Part shown: positions 17,090-23,955 of the stretch, in pieces
How the letters are laid out: every line of letters starts with the position of its first letter
Position numbering within the stretch: the stretch's first letter is position 1
NCBI GenBank assembly: GCA_944324835.1
Contig: CALUXV010000011.1
Span: forward strand, 1-40,077
Length of the DNA stretch: 40,077 nt
From: Candidatus Gastranaerophilales bacterium
Lineage (GTDB): Bacteria > Cyanobacteriota > Vampirovibrionia > Gastranaerophilales > Gastranaerophilaceae
Direction of reading: 5' to 3'
Notes under the pieces: model-generated
What the model was told of the DNA's origin: nothing
The model's input: only the letters and a program-made list of their open reading frames with translations
Databases searched by the model: none
Translations under genes and position numbers: made by a program

Positions 17090-17913
17090 TGGATAAACTA
17101 AATTTTTTAACAGCTGGAATGCCTTTAAGTACAGGAAATAAAGGGTACCAACGAGCTTTTGAAATTCTAGATGACATGAATTTAGACGGACTCGAATTAG
17201 AGTTTGTAAGGGGGGTAAGAATTAGTGATAAAAGCCGTGAAGTAGTTAAAAATACTCCTATGATTAAAACAATTCATGCTCCGTTTTATATTAACTTAAA
17301 TGCCAGAGAAACAGAAAAAGTTGAAGCAAGTGTTCAAAGAATAGTAGAAACTGCAGAAGTTGCACATGATGTAGGAGCATTTTCAATAACTTATCATGCC
17401 GGCTATTATCTAAATATGGATAAAGATAAAGTTTATAATTCTATAAAAAAACAAACTAAAATTATTACTGATATACTATCAAAATCCGGTATTAAAGTAT
17501 GGATTCGCCCTGAAACAACAGGGAAAGGAACACAATGGGGGGATTTAGAAGAAATTATTAACCTATCAAAAGAATTTGAGTATGTGCTCCCATGTGTTGA
17601 TTTCTCACATTTACATGCAAGGTATAACGGTATTGTGAATACATATGATGAATTTGCACAAATATTTGAAAAAATTGGAAGAGAACTGGAAGAAAAAAAA
17701 CCTCTAGAAAATTTTCATGCTCATATGGCTGGTATAGAATATACTTCTAAGGGAGAAAGACAACATTTAAACTTTGAAGAATCAGATTTTAATTATAAAG
17801 ATTTGCTAAAAGCCTTTAAAGATTTCGAAGTAAAAGGTGCAATAGTTTGTGAAAGCCCTAATATTGAAACTGATGCTAAACTAATTAGTGATTATTATCA
17901 TTCTATAATCTAA
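17089..17913 (+). CDS. Endonuclease IV-like / xylose isomerase-like TIM barrel
   Basis: 274-aa metal-dependent TIM barrel of the AP endonuclease 2 superfamily, which includes deoxyribonuclease IV and sugar isomerases/epimerases. Candidate metal ligands occur in order: His in TIHAPFY, His in TYHAGYY, Glu in RPETT, Asp and His in CVDFSHLHAR, His in FHAHMAG and Glu in VCESPN. The DRH step found in classical Nfo is replaced by GERQHLNF, so the third metal site may differ. The ATG overlaps the stop codon of the formyltransferase (TAATG). DNA repair or sugar-phosphate isomerisation are both possible; the gene pairing with a formyltransferase mildly favours a metabolic role. Confidence 0.75.
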   Translation: MDKLNFLTAGMPLSTGNKGYQRAFEILDDMNLDGLELEFVRGVRISDKSREVVKNTPMIKTIHAPFYINLNARETEKVEASVQRIVETAEVAHDVGAFSITYHAGYYLNMDKDKVYNSIKKQTKIITDILSKSGIKVWIRPETTGKGTQWGDLEEIINLSKEFEYVLPCVDFSHLHARYNGIVNTYDEFAQIFEKIGRELEEKKPLENFHAHMAGIEYTSKGERQHLNFEESDFNYKDLLKAFKDFEVKGAIVCESPNIETDAKLISDYYHSII

Positions 17914-17954
17914 AGCATTACTCTAAAGTCTAATTGTTTTTAATATATTTTAAG

Positions 17955-17960
17955 TATAAT
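17955..17960 (+). promoter_or_regulatory. TATAAT -10 box before the HAD-like gene
   Basis: Perfect TATAAT. The predicted start is about 17967, leaving roughly a 5-base leader before the ATG at 17972, with no ribosome site. Confidence 0.5.
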
Positions 17961-17971
17961 ATTAACATGTT

Positions 17972-18307
17972 ATGTTAAAAAAACTTATAAGTATAGATTT
18001 AGATGGCGTTTTAAATAACTATGATGGTTTGTACAATCATTGTAAAATTCCACCTTTACGAGATGGTGCATTTGAATTTATAAAAAAACTTTCTGAAGAA
18101 TATAATGTAGAACTTTTTACTGTTCGTAATAAGAAACTCGTAATTAAATGGTTAAAAGAAAACAATTTAAGTGAATATATTTCTAATATTACAAATATAA
18201 AGAATCCAATGTCTTCTGTTTTTCTTGATGACAGAGCAATTAATTTCAATGGTGATTTCGCAGCTGCTTACCAAAGTATAAAAGATTTTAAACCGCACTG
18301 GAAATAA
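17972..18307 (+). CDS. Small HAD-fold phosphatase-like protein
   Basis: 111 aa. The catalytic motif I of haloacid dehalogenase enzymes is intact (D9 and D11 in IDLDGVL), motif II Thr is likely in FTVRN, and a late acidic motif (FLDDRAINF) matches motif IV. No large cap domain fits in this length, so the substrate is probably bulky (nucleic acid or protein) or the protein needs a partner. This is the compact type seen in phage and bacterial HAD-like hydrolases. It abuts the convergent exonuclease gene with no spacer. Confidence 0.75.
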   Translation: MLKKLISIDLDGVLNNYDGLYNHCKIPPLRDGAFEFIKKLSEEYNVELFTVRNKKLVIKWLKENNLSEYISNITNIKNPMSSVFLDDRAINFNGDFAAAYQSIKDFKPHWK

Positions 18308-18850
18308 TTATAATAGAGTTTGCTGCACATATTGTGGCTGAATTTTCCCTGTAAGGTTATTATATACTTCAAATGTTATATAACAGTCTTTAAGCCCTCT
18401 ATGATTATTTTTTGTATCAATATTATATTTATCAGCAATTGTTGATAATTTGTAGTTTTTTAGATTTAGTACCTTTCTTGCAATAAAAAGAGTATCTAAG
18501 CTATCATTTGTGAGTTCTTGGTTAAAATATTTCATGAGTTTGTTTTGGATAAATCCGATATCAAAACGTACATTATGCCCCAGAATAATGTCATCTGCAA
18601 TAAAATTGACAAGTTTGGGTAATACGTTTTTTATATCAGGGGCATTATATAGCATATTATTTGTAATGCCTGTTAGATTTGTTATGAATTCGCTTACGTT
18701 TCTTTTAGGATTAACAAGTGTGGAAAATTCATCTACAACTTTGTTGTTTCTGATTTTTAGTCCAGATAATTCAATAATATCATCATAGTGTGGACTTATT
18801 CCTGTTGTTTCAATATCGATAACTGTATAATTATCAGGCATTTCTGACAT
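18308..18850 (-). CDS. DEDDh 3'-5' exonuclease (DnaQ/PolC epsilon-like)
   Basis: 180-aa single-domain exonuclease. The DEDDh signature is complete: D12 and E14 (IDIETTG), D97 in HNVRFDIGF, H150 and D155 in HRGLKDC. Known relatives proofread or trim DNA or RNA 3' ends. No polymerase domain is attached. Its ATG overlaps the last base of the miaB stop (TAATG) with GGAGAG upstream, so it is coupled to miaB and likely co-expressed. Acting as a free-standing epsilon subunit or as an RNase are both possible. Confidence 0.88.
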   Translation of the reverse strand: MSEMPDNYTVIDIETTGISPHYDDIIELSGLKIRNNKVVDEFSTLVNPKRNVSEFITNLTGITNNMLYNAPDIKNVLPKLVNFIADDIILGHNVRFDIGFIQNKLMKYFNQELTNDSLDTLFIARKVLNLKNYKLSTIADKYNIDTKNNHRGLKDCYITFEVYNNLTGKIQPQYVQQTLL

Positions 18851-20169
18851 TATATTAACTCTCCTTTAAGATACCAGGTCTTGGCTCCTGTTATTTTTAC
18901 ATTGACAAATTCTCCAATTCTGTTTTTGTCGCATGGTACGTGAACCATTTTATTGTTTCTTGTTCTGCCAGATATTACGCATACCCCTTTATTATTTGGT
19001 CCGAATCTTTCAACAAGAATTTCCATTTCACGTCCTATATATTTATTGTTAGATTTTAGGCAAGCTTCTCTTACTGTTTCATTCAGTCTTGCCAGACGTT
19101 CTTCTTTAACTTCTTTTGGTAAATATTTATCAATCCATTTTGCTGCAAGAGTTCCTTCTCTTGGGGAATATGCTGCGGTATTTGCATAATCAAGTTCCAG
19201 TTTTAAAATTTCATCACAGGTATGCTGGAACTGTTCTTCTGTTTCTCCCGGAAATCCGGCAATAAAATCGCTTGTAATAGTAACATCTTTTACTTTTTCT
19301 CTAATATGGCTGCATATTTTAGTGTATGTTTTAACATCATAGCGGCGATTCATTTTCTTTAAAACTTCATCATCACCGGATTGCATTGGAATATGGAAAT
19401 ATTCGCAGACTTTATCAAGTTCTACGACTGTATCAATAAGTTCTTCCGTGATATCTGTCGGATAAGATGTAACAAATCGAATTCTAAATTTCCCATCAAG
19501 AGCATTTATAGCTCTCAATAAGCCGGCTAGATTTACATCTTCACCTTTTTCATTTACTCCGTGGTAGCTGTCAACATTTTGTCCTAAAAGGGTTATTTCT
19601 TTAAATCCTTCTGATAGAGCTTGTTTGATTTCGTTCATAATTTGTTCAAATTTTCTTGAGCGTTCTCGTCCTCTTGTATAAGGTACGATGCAGTATGAGC
19701 AGAAGTTGTTGCAGCCTTCCATGATTGGAACCCAGGCATTAACACTTTTTTTACGTATGATACTTAAATTATCTTCAGGATAAGGTATTTCTTCTGTCGA
19801 ACAGATTCGTTCTCCGTTTTCTATTTTCTTAATAAGTTCTGGAAGCTCATAGAGCCTATGTGTACCCAGTACTAAGTCGACATATGGAGCACGTTTGAAT
19901 AACTCTTCTTTCTTTTGTTGAGCGACACAGCCGGCAAAAACAATTTTGAGGTCAGGGCGTGTTTTTTTCCATTTGCCCCAGGTTCCAATTGCACTAAAAG
20001 CTTTATCTTCAGAAAGTTGTCTTATTGAACATGTATTAATTATAAGTAAATCAGCATCTTTTGGCTCTTGAGTTTGTTCATAATTCAGCCATTGAAGCAT
20101 TCCGAGCATTCTTTCCTCGTCGGATTTATTCATCTGGCAGCCTAGAGTTTCAATATAAACTTTTTTCAT
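18850..20169 (-). CDS. miaB: tRNA-2-methylthio-N6-dimethylallyladenosine synthase
   Basis: 439-aa radical SAM methylthiotransferase that adds the 2-methylthio group to i6A37 of tRNAs reading UNN codons. Seen: the N-terminal UPF0004 domain with cluster Cys C11, C47 and C81 (TLGCQMN, NTCSIR, GCVAQ), the radical SAM motif C153xxxC157xxC160 (GCNNFCSYC), and a C-terminal TRAM-like RNA-binding region (VNVKITGAKTWYLKGEL). Length and order match MiaB rather than MtaB or RimO. AAAGGA precedes the ATG. tRNA-Arg lies 24 bases upstream on the same strand. Confidence 0.95.
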   Translation of the reverse strand: MKKVYIETLGCQMNKSDEERMLGMLQWLNYEQTQEPKDADLLIINTCSIRQLSEDKAFSAIGTWGKWKKTRPDLKIVFAGCVAQQKKEELFKRAPYVDLVLGTHRLYELPELIKKIENGERICSTEEIPYPEDNLSIIRKKSVNAWVPIMEGCNNFCSYCIVPYTRGRERSRKFEQIMNEIKQALSEGFKEITLLGQNVDSYHGVNEKGEDVNLAGLLRAINALDGKFRIRFVTSYPTDITEELIDTVVELDKVCEYFHIPMQSGDDEVLKKMNRRYDVKTYTKICSHIREKVKDVTITSDFIAGFPGETEEQFQHTCDEILKLELDYANTAAYSPREGTLAAKWIDKYLPKEVKEERLARLNETVREACLKSNNKYIGREMEILVERFGPNNKGVCVISGRTRNNKMVHVPCDKNRIGEFVNVKITGAKTWYLKGELI

Positions 20170-20193
20170 TTTGAATCCTTTCCAAAGATAATA

Positions 20194-20267
20194 TATGCCC
20201 GATGGGAATTGAACCCATGACCTCAGGTTTCGGAAACCTGCGCTCTATCCAACTGAGCTACGGGCAC
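20194..20267 (-). tRNA. tRNA-Arg (anticodon CCG)
   Basis: Complete 74-nt cloverleaf on the minus strand: acceptor GTGCCCG pairing with CGGGCAT (first pair G-U), D-arm GCTC/GAGC, anticodon stem CAGGT/ACCTG with loop TTCCGAA (anticodon CCG, reads CGG), and T-arm ATGGG TTCAATT CCCAT. CCA is not encoded. It may be cotranscribed with miaB. Confidence 0.95.
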
Positions 20268-20375
20268 TTTTTAATTTTAAGCCCTTTTCAAAAATTCCCG
20301 TATATCATTTATGGGAATATAATTATTATACTTCAAAAATTATCTCCCAATAACTTATATAATATGAAATGATTA

Positions 20376-20457
20376 ATTTACTTGTTAAAAAAGCGATTAA
20401 CTATAAAAAGTTAACCGCTTTTTTCTTATTCATAATTTAATTGCTTAACAAGTAAAT
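20376..20457. repeat. 13-bp inverted repeat enclosing a terminator
   Basis: ATTTACTTGTTAA at 20376-20388 matches the reverse complement at 20445-20457 exactly. The right arm overlaps the stop codon and last four codons of the minus-strand small gene. The two arms could pair around the terminator hairpin. Confidence 0.7.
20393..20418 (-). terminator. Intrinsic terminator of the Gly/Ser-rich gene
   Basis: 9-bp stem (20393-20401 and 20410-20418, one G-U) with an 8-base loop, followed in minus sense by T6; an A6/T6 arrangement on both sides makes it usable in both directions. It lies inside a larger 13-bp inverted repeat (20376-20388 and 20445-20457). Confidence 0.75.
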
Positions 20458-20837
20458 GATGCACAACTCATTCCGCCGCCTCCACCGCCGGAGAATGAAG
20501 CTCCGCCTCCTGAGAATGAGGCAGTACTGCCTGTTGTGGATATTCCGCTAGAAAAATCGCCTCCGGAAAATGCAATAGAACCGGCAGTTTCAACGGTCGT
20601 TCCACTGCTATCAACAATAGTGGCATATTGTGAATAATCAATAATTACTGATGATGAAAATTCACAACTATCATAATTTATACTATTATTCAATAATGAA
20701 GAGTCTTGTCCAATTATAATACTTGGCATATTTGCTATTGTTCCGGACGATTCAGTTTCTCCTGTATATGCCATCTGTGTTAAAGCTCCAAATGCCTGTT
20801 CACCAGGTTTATAATGCGAAGTAAATCCAAGTGCCAT
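20445..20837 (-). CDS. Gly/Ser/Thr-rich small protein with Cys-containing tail
   Basis: 130 aa, no family recognised. The N-terminal part is mixed (MALGFTSHYKPGEQAFG). From about residue 27 there are loose repeats of Ser/Thr/Gly/Ala/Ile (ESSGTIA, ETAGSIA, STTGSTA), then FSGGG units, a run of six Gly, and the end MSCASFTC. No signal peptide or membrane helix. GAGGA lies about 11 bases before the ATG and a clear terminator follows, so it is a single-gene transcript. The Gly run before a Cys/Ser/Thr tail looks like a modified-peptide precursor, but no modifying enzyme is adjacent. A structural or adhesive protein is the alternative. Confidence 0.6.
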   Translation of the reverse strand: MALGFTSHYKPGEQAFGALTQMAYTGETESSGTIANMPSIIIGQDSSLLNNSINYDSCEFSSSVIIDYSQYATIVDSSGTTVETAGSIAFSGGDFSSGISTTGSTASFSGGGASFSGGGGGGMSCASFTC

Positions 20838-20923
20838 ATTATTTACATCCTCTCACTCTTTACATATTAATAAAGTTTTTTAGAAATTATTAATTTCAAG
20901 CTTAAAAGGATATGTTACATAAC

Positions 20924-21199
20924 TTAATACTTATGTTCATCATTACGATGAAGCCAAGCATAAAATCTAGTATTTTCATACCAGTAACAGTACTTATCAA
21001 AAATAGGCTCTATAATAACACAAAAAGCTGCAAGAATTTTTAGAGAGATTCCCCCTAAATGGATTATTCCCATAGCTACTACATAAACCATCAATATATA
21101 AGATAGCTTATGGCCAAGAATTAGAGCAATAGTGCTCCAATATTTGCAGATATAAACAGAAATTAAACACCCAAGAATTAATGCAATAATTTTTCTCAT
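20924..21199 (-). CDS. Small multi-pass membrane protein, unknown
   Basis: 91 aa with hydrophobic segments at roughly residues 4-19, 22-46 and 48-66 and a Tyr-rich C-terminal tail (CYWYENTRFYAWLH). The ATG at 21199 has AAGGGA 8 bases upstream. It lies between the SRP RNA and the Gly/Ser-rich gene on the same strand. I recognise no family. Confidence 0.6.
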   Translation of the reverse strand: MRKIIALILGCLISVYICKYWSTIALILGHKLSYILMVYVVAMGIIHLGGISLKILAAFCVIIEPIFDKYCYWYENTRFYAWLHRNDEHKY

Positions 21200-21221
21200 A
21201 AAATAGGTCCCTTATAATAAA

Positions 21222-21481
21222 AACCGTGCCACTACCTATCGGCATGCAAAAATACTTCTTTGAAATTTGTTATCTCCTTCTTAATAATATAACACCCGTA
21301 AAGGTTGCCTTAGTGCTGCTGTGTTTCCACCCTGACACGGTTCGACATTTTACGCCATCATATATTAAATTATCAACAATAACAAATCCCTTGGATAGCA
21401 CTCCTACAAGCCTCACAGTAGGCCCTGCACCCCGCTAAGCGTTCGGGTCGAGAGGTCCGCTATGTCCCCGTGGAGCACGGT
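21222..21481 (-). ncRNA. ffs: Signal recognition particle RNA (large bacterial type)
   Basis: About 260 nt on the minus strand. The SRP domain IV core is present: GTCAGG then GGAA tetraloop then ACAGCAGCACTAAGG (around 21300-21345), including the asymmetric AGCAG side that binds Ffh. The 5' end ACCGTGCTCCAC pairs with the 3' end GTGGCACGGT, and a GC-rich 5' block looks like an Alu-domain fold, so this is the large rather than the 4.5S type. A T-rich tract follows the 3' end. Ends are estimated from the pairing and the promoter. Confidence 0.88.
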
Positions 21482-21488
21482 CAAATAC

Positions 21489-21517
21489 ATTCTAGCATAA
21501 ATTACTTTAAGAGCAAA
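21489..21517 (-). promoter_or_regulatory. Promoter of SRP RNA
   Basis: Extended -10 TGC-TAGAAT (21489-21494), with a TTTGCT/TTGCTC-like -35 about 17 bases further upstream. It predicts a start at about 21482, matching the base-paired 5' end. It overlaps the 3' end of the upstream TPR gene. Confidence 0.6.
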
Positions 21518-22089
21518 GCTTCTTTAATTTTTATTGCGGGGTAGTATTCTGGAAGTATTTTTAAACAATTTTCAATTGCTAATAAAGCTTTTTCAAAATC
21601 TTTATTATGGATAAAAAATTGACAGAACATGAAATGTAATTCAGGATCATTATAAGTATTGTTTTTAGCTTTATCAAGGTATGTTTTTGCAGTTTCAAAG
21701 TATCCGTTATTCATCATAACTCTAGCAATATATTTATAAGATTCACAGTTAACAGAATAAAATAAATCTGCTCCGCCTAAAATATATGCAACTGCATCTG
21801 TTTGCCTTGCCATTAATAAGAGATTTATATCTATTTCAAGAAAATTTCTTATTTGAAAATAGGTAGGTAATATTTCTACATAACCTTGCATGAATGGAAT
21901 CAATTTTACAGCCCAATCTGCTCTTATAGAATCAACTTGGCGCAATACTATTTCTGCATTTGACAAATTCCCGTCAAGCAGCAGACAATAGCCATATTCT
22001 AAATTATAGCCGTTAGATTTAAAAAAATCTTCACAATCCTTTGTTTTACCGGCTTCCAATTCCTTTTTTGCTAAATCATAATTTATCAT
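21502..22089 (-). CDS. TPR-like protein of the fliW-csrA cluster
   Basis: 195 aa from the ATG at 22089 (MINYDLAKKEL); the frame continues to a TTG at 22107. Soluble helical repeats of TPR type: NGYFETAKTYLDKAKN, FFIHNKDFEKALLAIENC, LKILPEYYPAIK. The start lies inside the end of csrA (14-base overlap), so it is translated with it. Function unknown; a partner or target of the FliW-CsrA module is possible by position only. Confidence 0.75.
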   Translation of the reverse strand: MINYDLAKKELEAGKTKDCEDFFKSNGYNLEYGYCLLLDGNLSNAEIVLRQVDSIRADWAVKLIPFMQGYVEILPTYFQIRNFLEIDINLLLMARQTDAVAYILGGADLFYSVNCESYKYIARVMMNNGYFETAKTYLDKAKNNTYNDPELHFMFCQFFIHNKDFEKALLAIENCLKILPEYYPAIKIKEALLLK

Positions 22090-22429
22090 TATTATGTTTC
22101 TTAACAAATACTCTTGTTTTATTTTCTTTTTTAGGTGAATCTTTTACAATGATTTCTTCATCACTGTCTCCTGATTTTAACTGAGTATTAAGCTTAACAT
22201 CTTTTTTCGCAAATAAAGCTGAAGCTTGATCCAGTAATGCAGGCGAAGATTCTTGCCCCATAAGGTTTGCAAGTTTTATTTGTACATATATTTCTTCACG
22301 ATAAATTTTGAAACTTTTAGGTGCTTGAATAGCAACTTTGCATGAGCCATTTCTTGACTCTACAATTGTTATTTCTATGTCATCATTTATCATGATTTTT
22401 TGACCATTTTTTCTTGTAATTATTAACAT
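22076..22429 (-). CDS. csrA: CsrA, carbon storage/translational regulator, extended
   Basis: 117 aa. Residues 1-~55 are CsrA: MLIITRKNGQKIMINDDIEI followed by APKSFKIYREEIY, with the RNA-contacting Arg of the xREEI motif. CsrA binds GGA sites in leaders and blocks translation. A tail of about 60 residues follows (LLDQASALFAKKDVKL, then a Lys/Asp/Glu-rich end), roughly doubling the usual length of about 60-75 aa. AAGGA precedes the ATG. fliW lies 16 bases upstream and a TPR gene overlaps downstream, so FliW control of this CsrA is expected. Confidence 0.92.
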   Translation of the reverse strand: MLIITRKNGQKIMINDDIEITIVESRNGSCKVAIQAPKSFKIYREEIYVQIKLANLMGQESSPALLDQASALFAKKDVKLNTQLKSGDSDEEIIVKDSPKKENKTRVFVKKHNNDKL

Positions 22430-22445
22430 CTGAAAATCCTTAATT

Positions 22446-22874
22446 TTAATCCTTAAATAGTGGGAAGTTAACGTCGTATCCAGAACCGGATAATATAATT
22501 TGACCTCCGGTTTTTTGTGCAGTATTTAAAATGACCGGTGCCAAAAGGTTGACTCTTGTTCCTCTAGGGTTACTGTTTGGAATTGCTGCAACATTTAATA
22601 CTAAAATATCATCTGTGGATTCTATTTTTAGTTTTTCTACTGCAGAATCAGGGATGTCAATTACATAATCGAATTCGAAATATATAGCAGATGTCATAAC
22701 AAATGCTAATTCCGGACTCTTAACGGATTGCATCCATTTAAACGGAGAATTTTCGCCATGGTCAATTATGACGTATTTATCTTCTTCTTCATAGCCAATC
22801 ATTGGCATTACGAAGGTGAAAATTGCGTTATCATTAACCTCAATTTCTCCAAATCGTGTTGTACTAATTTTCAT
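22446..22874 (-). CDS. fliW: FliW, flagellar assembly factor/CsrA antagonist
   Basis: 142 aa. Recognised by STTRFGEIEVNDNAIFTF, then GYEEEDKYVIID, SPELAFVMTS and a C-terminal PVILNTAQKTGGQIIL segment. FliW binds CsrA or flagellin and links flagellin level to CsrA-controlled translation. It is preceded by AAAGGA and followed by csrA after 16 bases, the classic pair. No flagellar gene lies in the window, so the pair may control something else here or serve a distant flagellar locus. Confidence 0.93.
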   Translation of the reverse strand: MKISTTRFGEIEVNDNAIFTFVMPMIGYEEEDKYVIIDHGENSPFKWMQSVKSPELAFVMTSAIYFEFDYVIDIPDSAVEKLKIESTDDILVLNVAAIPNSNPRGTRVNLLAPVILNTAQKTGGQIILSGSGYDVNFPLFKD

Positions 22875-22917
22875 GTGTTTTCCTTTTTTATTCCTATATA
22901 TTTAATTTTAATTTAAG

Positions 22918-23763
22918 TTATTTGTCATCAGAAGATGAAAAATCAAGATTTGGCATCATCTGAGACATCATCATTGTTTGAATAAACTGTTGATTCATTG
23001 CAGGATTAGATTTCCCGTCTTGTGATGACATCATAAATGGCAGCATGTTCATCATGTTCATACCACCCATGCCACCATTATTATTTCCATTCATTCCCAT
23101 CATCAGGTATGCAGGATTATTCATTTGCTGAGTCATTTGCTGCATGTACATTTTAGCCATCATTTCCTGCTGTTTTTTTGTTTCATCCTGTGATGTTTGG
23201 GCTGTTTGTGGTGTTGCTAAATTATTACCATTCCAAAGCCCTGCTTTTTTTAATGTCATTATAGCTGCACCTATATCTGCATTGGTTGGTGCTTTATCTT
23301 GTTTTTTTTGAACCTGTTGTTTTTTAGGTGTTTGGACAAGTTTTTCTTGTTTTGGTTCTTCTTTTTTTATTTCCGGAACTAAAAATCTTTCTGCTTGAGA
23401 ATTGTTGCTTATAGATAACTGTGCATCTAAGCCGGTAAAACCTGATGTGCCTAAACAATCTTTTGCTGCACGAGCCATAGATTTTAAAGATTTATCTGCA
23501 TTCATTGATATTACTTTATCGTAATTTTTAATTGCTAAATCTTTTTTATTAGTTTTTGCATATGAAAGCCCTAAATAATAATAAGCAACAGGATATGAAG
23601 GGTCTTGAGAAATAATTGTATTAAGGTTTTTTATGCACTCTCCATATTCTCCGGTTTTGTATAAAGAGATTGCATCAGAAATTTTTTCCTCCGTCTGTGT
23701 TAGTGCAAAACTGGAGGATGATAATAATGCAATTGTAATTAATGTTAGTAAAACCCTCTTCAT
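22918..23763 (-). CDS. Secreted TPR protein with Met/Asn/Gln-rich tail
   Basis: 281 aa. Signal peptide 1-20 (cleavage after SSSFA). Two to three TPR-like helix pairs follow (KISDAISLYKTGEYGECI, YPVAYYYLGLSYAKTNKKD). From about residue 125 the sequence is a Lys/Gln/Pro linker, then a low-complexity tail rich in Met, Asn, Gln and Gly. It heads the fliW-csrA cluster 43 bases upstream of fliW. A periplasmic scaffold is plausible; no enzyme motif. No ribosome site is obvious, and TATTAA lies close to the ATG. Confidence 0.75.
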   Translation of the reverse strand: MKRVLLTLITIALLSSSSFALTQTEEKISDAISLYKTGEYGECIKNLNTIISQDPSYPVAYYYLGLSYAKTNKKDLAIKNYDKVISMNADKSLKSMARAAKDCLGTSGFTGLDAQLSISNNSQAERFLVPEIKKEEPKQEKLVQTPKKQQVQKKQDKAPTNADIGAAIMTLKKAGLWNGNNLATPQTAQTSQDETKKQQEMMAKMYMQQMTQQMNNPAYLMMGMNGNNNGGMGGMNMMNMLPFMMSSQDGKSNPAMNQQFIQTMMMSQMMPNLDFSSSDDK

Positions 23764-23955
23764 ATTTATTTTATTAATAATTTTTTTTACTAAATCAACA
23801 AAATAATTATACGGGATTTTTGAGAATCATTCCTACTTTAAACGAATGAAATTAAATTATTAAGAAATATAAATTAAGTCTGAAAAATAGTCAATTTAAT
23901 AAATTTTAACGTTTTATTTATTACATAGGGGAATACGTTAAGGATTAAGGTTCGC

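Noticed and set aside
20445-20837. RiPP (modified peptide) precursor
   Set aside because: The tail is suggestive, but no cyclase, maturase or transporter is adjacent; the nearby radical SAM enzyme is clearly MiaB. Kept only as a question.
21226-21438. Plus-strand frame of 70 codons
   Set aside because: It is antisense to the SRP RNA, whose structure and promoter explain the sequence.
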